Part shown: one piece after another, positions 45,601-56,400 of the stretch
Layout: each line of letters starts with the position of its first letter
Numbering within the stretch: position 1 is the stretch's first letter
NCBI GenBank assembly: GCA_024760905.1
Contig: CM045735.1
Coordinates: 29,796,749-29,860,748, forward strand
Source: Plotosus lineatus
Lineage: Eukaryota > Chordata > Actinopteri > Siluriformes > Plotosidae
DNA: 64,000 bases
Direction: 5' to 3'
The notes under the pieces: model-generated
Told to the model about the DNA's origin: nothing
Database searches by the model: none
Seen by the model: only the letters and a program-made list of their open reading frames with translations
Made by a program: the position numbers and the translations under genes

Positions 45601-47844
45601 ACGTAGTACGCTCCTTACACATGACGCTGTGTCCATTGTTTACAAATGACAGACTGAACGTGCCCTGCTTTTTCCCAGTTCACTGCGTGCTACCCTTGTG
45701 TTAAGACATCATCTCTGTGATCTTTCTGTTTACACTGTTTTGCGTACTTTTGTAACCCTGAGCAAATATGGTTGGTCAGAAGCGTAAGCCTACTAGTGAT
45801 AGCGGTAATCAGATAAAGTGGCAAGCCATCTTGTTAGAAACGAAGATGGCTATTATCAAGAGAATTGATGCTGGTGAAAAACATGTGAATGAAAGTTCTC
45901 GTCACAGAGCATGTTAAAGGTAGGGGTGTCATTGAAAACCTATTATTGGTATCGATATAATAATAAAAATATTTTCCGATGTGTCAATACATTGGAATAT
46001 TGCTGTACTGTTCCATAAATGCATTAAATAGAACAGACTAAGATATATTACAGTAGTTTGTATAACGCATTGAATACTTTATAATAAAGTGACCAATTAC
46101 TGAAGCTAAATCTGAAATAAAAGGCAGGAAATTATAATTTTCCACCAACAAGATTTTAATTAACACCTTTTTGTATTTAACAAATCTATAAACACTTGTT
46201 TACTAGTTAATTTCAAACAAGTTGTTTCTATTCTACAAACACTTGTCAATTGAAAAGTTTAAGAGATATGCATTTTTACAATTCATAATTATGATGCAAG
46301 AAGATGCACATATCTGCATAATCCGGTGATAAGTGTCTTCTCTTGTTCAAAATGTTCCGTGCTGTTGAGAACACGCTCTGACGGCACACTAGAAGCAGGG
46401 ACGTACCATTTACCATACAGAGTGGCGTGACATACCATTTACTAGGGGTGTCATTGAAAATGGCATTTACTACAGACGTTGTCATGAACACAGGAAGCTA
46501 TAACGTTAGAAGTATCGATATCCCTTTTATAGGTATCGATTATCGATCGACATACAGTAAAACCTCCGCTCACGAACGCTTAAGCTCACGAACTTTTCGC
46601 CTCAAGAACATTAAATTTGCGAGCATATAGTCTCTGCTGACGAACTAGTTTTCGGCGGACGAATCAAACCACGCGGTTGAACAGCGCCACGGTGGCGGCC
46701 ACGAGAAGCTGACGCACGCTCATGGCGTCACAGTTTGTCACCCCCTTTCTTTGAATGCGGAAGTGGTTTGTGTTTGCTCGACATTTTGGACCATATTGAG
46801 TGTACTTTTGCTATTATGGGACCGAAAAAGACCCCACCACAGGCGGAGATCATTGAAAAACACGAACGAGGTGTGCGTTTGTGTGACTCAGCGTCCCAGT
46901 ACCAGTACGCTAAGTCTACCATTGCTCCCATCCTTAAGAACAAGGAAGCTATTAAGGGTGCGTGTGTGGCTAAGGGTGTTTCCAAACAGTAGGCGTTTCC
47001 AAACTCTCCTTCCAAACAGTAAGTCCCTCCCTCCCTCCTCCTCCCACTCCATTCCATCAAGCCATCAACTACCATCACAAAGGTAAATAAAACGACTTTA
47101 TTATACAGTACAGTTTATTTCTTTAATTACAATACAATAGCACATTTATTATACATAAAATAAGGTATATTTTTGTGTAGTTTTAAGGCTTATTTAGTAG
47201 AAAATTGTTTTATGGGGACCTGGGAACGGATTATTCTCATTTTAATGGTTTCTTATGGGAAATAAATGTTCGGAAGACGAACTTTTCGCCTTACACACAC
47301 TTTCTGGGAACCAATTATGTTCGTGAGCAGCGGTATCACTGTAATTATATCGACGATATTTTGATATTCCAATTGTCAATGACATCCCTAGTTAAAGGTT
47401 ATATTTTATACGATATTTCATGAGTGAATTTGATTAAAATGTATCTATTTGAAATTATTTTGCTTGAATTTAATTTATTTGAAATTAATGTTGATATTTG
47501 ATATTTTTGATATGTTTGATAATATTTTACAATGTTATATTGATAATAATTGATTTAGAGGTGTTTTATGAGATACGGTAATGACATTTAGGGATGTATA
47601 GTACAGTATGAACGTCATACATCACTGGAACATGGAGTAACAACTTACGTTTTTTTTTTTCCCCCTTACGTTTGGAACCTAACTAAAACGTAAGTCAGGG
47701 AGCATCTGTATTCAGCTATCTGATATATAAGTATTATGAAGTAATAGATGAAGTTGTCTTCATGTTTATTTTTGTGTGTTGATATAACTGTATACAGGGA
47801 TACCTCGCCACTTCACGCTTCATTTCATGCGGCTTTAGTGCATC

Positions 47845-47879
<35 letters not shown>

Positions 47880-49981
47880 TCATCGAATTAAAAAAATAAG
47901 GAAATTAAGGAAGAATAGGAGAAAAAGATTAAGGAAAATTCCACAAAAACAAGGCCAATTATGCAAAAAACCCTAAACAAACAAAAAAAAACCCAAAACC
48001 TTCCATCAAAACTAGTTACTTTGTTGTGAGGTGCGCATCTGAGTGCACGCACGCTCATTTGCGTGCGTGCATGCATAAGTCTGTATGTTTGTGTATTTAT
48101 ATTTTATTTACATCTTATGCATTTTTTTTAATGTTTAACTCTTATTACAAACAATTATAGCATTGAATATGTATTTATTGATATTGTATACACATATACA
48201 TGTACGTATACGTCAGGGGGGTTGGGATGGGTGATCCTACTTTGCGGATTTCGGTGGTTGCATGGGGATCTCGGTCCCAATTCACCACGAAAAGTGAGGG
48301 ATCCCTGCATATATTCTTTGCAGAATTCAGTAAGTGATCACAAGTGTTGCAATTTATCATGTCTTTACCAATTTGATTATCTATCAAATAAAAAATGAAA
48401 TTAAAAATTTTAAGGTTTTTCATTTTTACAATTTGGTTATTTATAGTCGGTAATGGATCAAAACAAACAGCATTATTTGTTCTATGATCAGGCATATTTT
48501 TGGTCTAAGGAAAAAAATCAACTATATGTGAGATTTAATAGGAACCAATACCTGACTCCTTACGCAAATGTAGTTGTGCACAGTCTATACAATTAAAAAA
48601 ATATTATTCAGAAAGAGGTCAGTTGGTAGTTGTTAGATTGTTTGACAAAATATGTCTTGCAAAACAAGGATTTTTTTTTAATTTAAATTACATCAATATA
48701 TATATGAATTGGCAGATTGTATATTACTGTAAATGTTGGTAAAAGATTGCATGAGAGGCAACCATTTTAACTTGTGATTTAAATTTTTTTCCGAGCTTTG
48801 CCCATCTGACTATGTCAAACTTCAGGTTTTACAAAATTTCCAACTTGCCCTGACGCTTAATGTATAATAAAGACATGAATATGGAATGCTGCTGAAATGT
48901 GTTGAACTTTAATGTAAACTGTCAGACCAGAGGCTCTTTATTAAACCATTGCACATCTTTGCTTTTTGTCCGTGTAAATTATTAATATACAAATTCATAT
49001 TAAATAACATTTATTGTCTTTGTAGGAGGTATTGCATCCATTGATGTTTGAGTCTATTTGTCTCCGAACAAAATCCTGACCACACTCTTGCATGAATTTC
49101 TGCCAAACTTGAAGGGGATGCTACACTGGCTGATTCCCAGTGATGATTTGATTTTGGAATGTCTTGGGGCCAATGTGAAGGTCAGAGCAAGGACACAAAG
49201 TTTTGAAGATAGAATGCTTATAATGTAGAAATAAATGCAGATGGATAGATGTGCTATTACTGTGGCACACTAAGAGAAAAGCATGTAGACCAATTTACCA
49301 CCGTTGTTTGGATTTGCATTTTAGTGTGTACACAGTCACCAGGAGGGTTAAAGAATATGTAATGGCTGGTCTTGTGAAAAACCAACAACGAACTCAAAAC
49401 AAATTAAAAAGCTCGGATTCAGCTGCTTTGCATGATAAGTGGGTTGTTACTGTAGAGAAGCTTCCTGATCCAAACATCATCTCATAAAAAGAAAAAGTTA
49501 ATAGGATAAATGACTGAATGTGGATTTCTGGATAATTACATCTGGCCTAGGGACTGTCCAAAAATGTACGCATAAACACTGGCAAAATTTAGACCTTACT
49601 TATATTCAAGTATATAGTACACATTATCCATACTGGCTGTGGCATATGTGCGCATAAATTTAATGAAATGTGCTGCAAAACAGATGAATAAACTTGTTAT
49701 ATGTATCACAATGTATACTTGTTCATTTGTTGAATGATATTCTATGTTAACGCTGTTCGGGTCACTTGAATCCATGGGAAAAACATACCAAATCATTCTT
49801 GCTTGGTGTGGTGGAAGACAAACAAGTATACAGAGATGCACGTTTGCGCTTTGATTTATTATTTAATTCTAGGATTTTTTTTTTTTTTCATGGATTTTTT
49901 CATCCAATTTCTTAACACTGTTCCACAGCTCCTGTGCCTCTGAATGGGCAACTCCCTTACTTTTTATAAACTTATATGTAA

Positions 49982-50072
<91 letters not shown>

Positions 50073-50111
50073 ATATATATGTGTGTATGTATGTGTATAT
50101 GTATGTGTGTG

Positions 50112-50172
<61 letters not shown>

Positions 50173-51419
50173 AACTTTGTTATAAAAGACACTCAAGTCA
50201 AGGTACCACTGTATACTTTACTTGCCTCACATGTGCAAATGAGTGCTTATAGAGTTTAATGATTAACAGTACATTCTGTACCGATTCTGCATCACTTAAT
50301 CATTCAAATATAAATATTCAAATCAAAAGAACTTCCTTAAGGAATGTGTTAAACACAAGTAGGCTTTAATCTCTGGGGAAAGTCTCATTGTTTCTCCAAG
50401 TTTTGTTACAGACGGTAGCTCTATTAAAAATCCTCTGGAAGCTGAGTTATCAAGTAGTGAAATTTAAGGCTCATTCAGGGCTAGCCTATTAAGAGTCCTA
50501 TCCCATTTAAATTTTCTGCTGCTAATGTTCAGAAATCAATAAAAATGGAGGCCTGAACTGTTTATCTTGAACCAGCATGATGTTTATCAGATTAAAATAG
50601 CAAAAATATCCTATTTTGTAATCCATGTGTGAAGTGAACACAATGACTCATTTGTTGTGTTTTGCTTTTCTAAAGAATCTGATTCACTGGATCAGCTGAC
50701 CAGTGACATCACTGTAAAAGGGGTCTTTAAGGCCCTTCATGTGAGAGCACAATTCCAACTGTCAATCTTTTATTTGGGTCAGCTTTGCCTTAAAGTACCT
50801 TTATCCCATCTTCTATTCATCTTCTTTTCTCTCCTAATGATTGAGTACAAGTTTACACAATACATAAACTATGGAGTATTTCATATAAATTACTTACAAG
50901 ATACTACAGGGCAGGAAATTTTATGCAGCCAAAGCAGACGTATCATTAGAACTTAAATCGCTCCTTGTTTCTACACAATGATGCTGTGGCATTATCGTCT
51001 ATACAGTTTGTTTGGATAAAGTTGGGAGTCCAACTATGCTATGATGTCGTTTTGTGGAAAGGGTGACAGAAGACTATTTTGAGATAAATCTTTTTATGGA
51101 ATTGTATTACCTTATCTGTTAAAGGATCGCATAAATACCCATCGCTGAATAGTACCATGTGCGTTGATCTAGTGGTCCATGCGGAGTCTAAAAGCCTTGT
51201 GGAACCGCAGTATTCAATGATTCATTGTATCTAATTTAATGAGTAAGGCTTTGTTGTTGGTTTTTTCCCCTCTCTTTCCAGAACTGTTGTGTATTTGCAT
51301 GTGTGAGCATTTATAAGTGGATATTTGTGGTCTTGTTTCTGCAGCTGCAGTATACCGAGAATACCAGACTCTTTCAACATTGCAGACATCACCATGGACA
51401 GCATGACAGGTAACACACA

Positions 51420-51456
<37 letters not shown>

Positions 51457-53411
51457 TTATTTCCATATGAGCCAACAGTTTGGGAGAGGGCGTGCCATGG
51501 AGACAATGCTATAGTTTGTATATTGGTTCTTTCTTCTTCTTCTTTTTTTTTTTTTTTTAAATCATTCATTCTTCCTTGTCTTCTCTGTTGTTTAGCTTCC
51601 ACATTCCCTGGGCAGAAGATGTCACCCACCAAAGTCATGACAATGAAAGACTATGAGAATGTAAGAGTTACACCTTTCTTTCTTTCGACTTTTTCCCTTT
51701 TCTCGGAGTCGCCACAGCGAATCATCTGATTCGCACGCTTAATTTGGCATAGGTTTTTACATCGGAGGCCCTTCCGGTCACAACCCTTTAGCAAGGGACA
51801 GAAACACCCTGATGGCTTTGCAGCCTACTCTTTATGAAGGTCAGCAATTGTTTTTTTTACATGCCTCTCACCATAGACAGTGAGAGACATGGCCCGCCTT
51901 TGATAACCCAGTTAGCTGCACTGGGGGAATGTAAGCAGTTACACTATTATTGTTAATTGTTCATTCAGATTTTTTTTCTTTTGTATTTTTTCTGATGCAG
52001 TCCACAGTTACATTTTCTGTCCATCGGTGTTTTTAATCCTGACCTACTTTTACTGCCACACCAGATTTTTTTTTTCTTTTCCCAACTCGGTTGACTGAAC
52101 TTATCAGTTAATTAGCACTTCTGGTCTAGATTGATTTAGGACTTTTTCTTTTTGGAAGGAAATCAACTTATTTTCAATGGTGATGGTATGTCAGGGCCAT
52201 AAAAGTAAAGGACTGACAAGATGCAGTTGGCTTGGATTTTAACAACCAAGTAGGAAGTGATGTTATTGGTTTGCACTCACTCCACAGGGTAGTGAATTAT
52301 GGTAAGTTTGTTTTTTGCCTGTTTTTTTCAATGCAATATCTGGGGACATGTTTTGAGAAGATTAAGTTGTTTTAATGATGAGGTATCAGCCTTGGAGCAA
52401 ACACCTCCCCCCTTTTCTTATGATGAACTAAGTAATGTTCCTTACTTGGGGTTGGAGTTAATCAATAAAATTTATCACAAAGCAACAGTGTAAACATAGC
52501 TACAGTGTCTATATCTTCATTCTGCATGGTTTGAAGACTCAAACACAGTTTCTTACTCTTATGGAAAGTAGCTTGTTCTAAGTTGCAGAGAACCACCTTT
52601 AAAAGTATGATTGCTTTGTATCTAGTTTATAAAGGCCTTTAGACAGGTCATCCATAAGCTCCTGGATTCTTAAACGGTGTACACAAGAGTGAATTCTTAA
52701 AGGTGCAAAGAGTAAAGTGAAACGGGGCAGTGAGACAACTATTGTACAGTCTCATTTTACTATATTTCAATAACTGTAAATACTAACAGGAGCAACCCTC
52801 CTGGAGATATAAATTCCCATCCAGCAGTGATATTAGTACAAACCCATATTGGGTGTTGGAAGCAAACATGACTAAGGAAATATATTATGAATAATATTAA
52901 TATAGTCCATGGAAACTGCTAAGCCATTATGTTTCTATAGAAAATGTTGGGTATGATGTCGTGTAGCTGCAGTTTTTCTTTAATGAAACATATTTGTAAG
53001 AGTATCTTGGTATTCAGTCTCATTTAAATTGTACAGGTTTGCGTCGTTTGACTAACACACATAACTCGGAGTCGCTGACCCTATTATAAATCCTGTGATA
53101 CCTTTTAATGTACCTGTTATAACTCAGCAACGTGAAAAACTCTTGTATAAGAGTCTTAGCTTGTACAGCATGGAAAAATTATTCTTCTTGATGCTGTGCA
53201 AAAATCCTCCACAGAGATGTGTTTGCACTAGAAATGTATGTTAGCAGCACTAGCATTTGGTCTCCATTAGCTTACCTTCCCTAAAACCCACAGGAGAGAC
53301 ATTTCCAGAATATTATTTTCGTTTATCGGGGTTAATGATGGAGCTGTTCAGTTTCTCAAAGAGTTTGTGGGACTGTTCTTGCTTGTCCATTGAAGGCATT
53401 TTTGAAAGAAG

Positions 53412-53442
<31 letters not shown>

Positions 53443-56400
53443 TGGCCAGGTGGTAAACTGTCAGATCGCTCTCTTGTTCTAATGGTACCCTCATTATTCA
53501 TGGTTATTCAAGCAAGTACAATTATTGAATCCCTCTTAAACAACCACAAACAAATAAATTAATTAGGACTAATATTTTCATGTTAAGCAAAATAATAATG
53601 GTAGAAGGAGCCAGTTGAGGTGGATCGGGCCCCTGGGTTGACCTAGAACACTCTGGGTGGACCCAGTGTCTGGACCTAACTGCTTCGGCTGCTGTCCCCG
53701 TGACCTGATCCCAGATAAAGCAAATGAAAAATAAGCGACTGTTGATTTGGTGTGGGGGACTCCCTCCCCCATCTAATGCCATGTACCTCGTTGGGGTGAT
53801 TGGGCTTGTGTGTCTCTGAAAAACTGAAAGTTATTCCTTATAGAAACTTATAGGCCTCTGGCAGGTCCAACCAAGCTTGGCAGGTTTCAGTTGAGAGTCT
53901 AGATGAAATGACAATACCTGGTCAGCCTCCAGGCTGGGGGTTGGGCCATGGTTATAACTCCACCCCATAAAAAATTATATCAAGTTTTCTCTCTCTCGTA
54001 GCAAATTACAGCTCTGAAAAAAGAAAATTTCAACTTGAAGCTGAGGATCTACTTCTTGGAGGAGCATGTGCAGCAAAAATGTGACGATTCTACTGAAGAA
54101 ATTTACAAAACGGTGACAAGTGGCCACCCAAACACACATACGAGCAGTAGTCATTTCTGTTCTGTGTTCCAGACCATAATTATATAAATGTATTAATTGA
54201 TGCTCTAATCTGTGTGTGTCTTTGTTTCTGTGTTGTCTGTGTTGCATTGTGTAGAATATTGAGCTAAAAGTGGAAGTGGAATCTATGAAGCGAGAACTTG
54301 CTGAGAAACAGGAACTGCTTGTGTCTGCATCGTAAGTCCTGCTCCATCGTCCTGTCAATCAAAGCAGGAGTCATCCACTCAGAAATTTATCATTAATTCT
54401 AGACCACTTCAATGACATTTATAACTGATGAATTGATGGGAGTATGTCTGAGATAGATATGTTAATTTGATGTGGTGTGTATGTCTGTCTGTCTGTCTGT
54501 AGGAAAGCACTAGAGAGTTTGGCGAACAGAGATTCAGGAGAAGGCATGAGGGAACGTGCTCAGAGAGAGATGGATGCACTCAGAGAAGAGTGTAATGCCA
54601 GGATCAGAGAACTGGAGGAGGTACACACACACACACTTTCTCTCACACATACTCACACAACCAGTAATGTAGGCAGATTAGATTATTTTAAATATATACA
54701 TTTTTAGATTTTTTTTTTTAACATGCATCTAGTATTGGCTTTGACATGTGATGCTGCCACCTGCATATTTGTAAAGTGCCAATGCATCCTGAAGGGAAAG
54801 TTCTATCCGCCCCTGCTAAGAACTCAGCCAATCAGCTCCTATGCTGTGCTCCTGGTTGTGTAAACGCATCAACATGGATTCGAACTTGTGATCTACAGGA
54901 TGATAGTCACGCACATTGACGATGCACCACTTAGCTCATTTAAGACAATCTTTGACTTTCTCTTTTTTTCTAGTATCTGCGATCTGCAGAGGAGGAGGTA
55001 GAGAAGATGGCATCCATAGCTGAGAAAGAGAAGCTGAGGAATCTAGGTTTGGAGAAAGAACTTGAGGCTGTAGGCCGATCAGGACGGTCACGTGATGCCG
55101 GCTCTACCCCAGAGCAAGACAACAAACTCCAGCAGGCCCTTCAGGAGAAAGACTGGTAAGTGAAATTACAGACATTCATGTCTTGAGGCTTTATTAGAAC
55201 CATATTAACTTTATTAACACTATAGATTGCTGAGAACACAAAATACAAGTAGGTTGGTTTTAAAAAGTAGTGATGCATTGAAGGGAGTTTACATTTTTTC
55301 TTAACTTGGGCCCTATTTTCCTTTTTTTTTTTGGGGGGGGGGGGGGGTGTTCCATATTTTTACCGAGGCAATTATGAATTCGACGAGTACTGATTTAGAA
55401 CACTACAATTGAAGTAAGAAGTTAAGCACTGTAAAGCAAAGAAGGAATATCTGTGTCAAAATAAAGCACTTGTTTTCACTACTGACAGGTTCATAATTTT
55501 ATTATTAGCAACTGACAAGATGGAAAAAATCTTTACTGAGATACACCAGTGCCTGTTTACTTCAGTAACTATGAAGGTCAAGGTTTATTCCTTATATTGT
55601 CCGAGGGAGTTTTTCCTCACCATTGATGCCACATGCTTGCGCATTAGAGATGTATAGTGTTTACGCTTAAAATCATAGTCATACGAATACAGGTGATTTT
55701 TATTGATTAAAATAAAGTAATGTTTCTTGTCCAGTTGTTTTTACCTGCAATGAAAGGACATTTTTCCATATTAAAAATGTCACAACCCAAAAAAAAATGT
55801 ACCTCTACAGTGGAGCCTCGGAATCCAAACGCTCTAAAGTTCGAACAAATTGGAATCCGAAAAAAATCCATGATTTTTTTTTTTCCGTTCCGGAAACCAA
55901 ACAAAAACCGGAAGTCGAACTCGAGAAACGCACGAGAAAAAACGAGACCGAGAGGGAGGAAAAGAGCCCGACTTCTGGAAGTCCGGAAGTTGTTGTTACT
56001 ATGTACACCCTGATAATGCTAGCACTGTTCTGGGGAAGTCCGGAAGTTGTTGTTACTATATATATCACTGTGCTAAAGCTAAGCTAAAGCACTAGCAGCA
56101 CTGTGAACACTTTTAGCAATGAGGTCATGAGCCACTTCTGTAAGGTTTTGAAAAGAAGGCAGAAACAAACCATGTTAGAAATGTTCTTCAAGAAAAGAAA
56201 GGAACATCCTGAAGAAGAGTCATCCATGCAAAGTGGCAGCAACAGAAAAAACACCTTTGGCCGATTTACCTGAAGCTGTTATGGAAGGGAATCCGCTTCC
56301 TCTCTCCCTTTCTGTTATGGAAGGGGATCCGCTTCTTCTCTTCCTCTCTAACAATTACGTATGCCAACTGCTCACCGCCACAACAGTTAAAATTCTTGTC

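Larger units (their letters stand above)
45921..47390. mobile_element. hAT element (middle member of the nest)
   Basis: Inverted ends TAGGGGTGTCATTGAAAA and TAGGGATGTCATTGACAA, with an exact 8-bp duplication GTTAAAGG at 45913-45920 and 47391-47398. A second copy of the terminus occurs inside at about 46443. No transposase is recognisable. Confidence 0.92.
45485..47708 (+). mobile_element. Tigger-like element A (outer member of a nest)
   Basis: Starts CAGACACTCCCCGCTTTAC after TA and ends, inverted, CAGATGCTCCCTGACTTACG before TA. Carries a transposase start at 45768. Its middle is displaced by a hAT insertion at 45921-47390. Confidence 0.88.

Noticed and set aside
47821..47880. A poly-T tract as a processed pseudogene tail
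   Set aside because: It lies inside a Tigger-like MITE shared with two other copies, which have the same T-rich interior.
54002..55155. Assignment of the right-hand gene to pde4dip (myomegalin)
   Set aside because: The SPTK start of CM1, [14 protein letters not shown] and KALESLA fit CDK5RAP2 better as remembered; pde4dip remains a weaker alternative.
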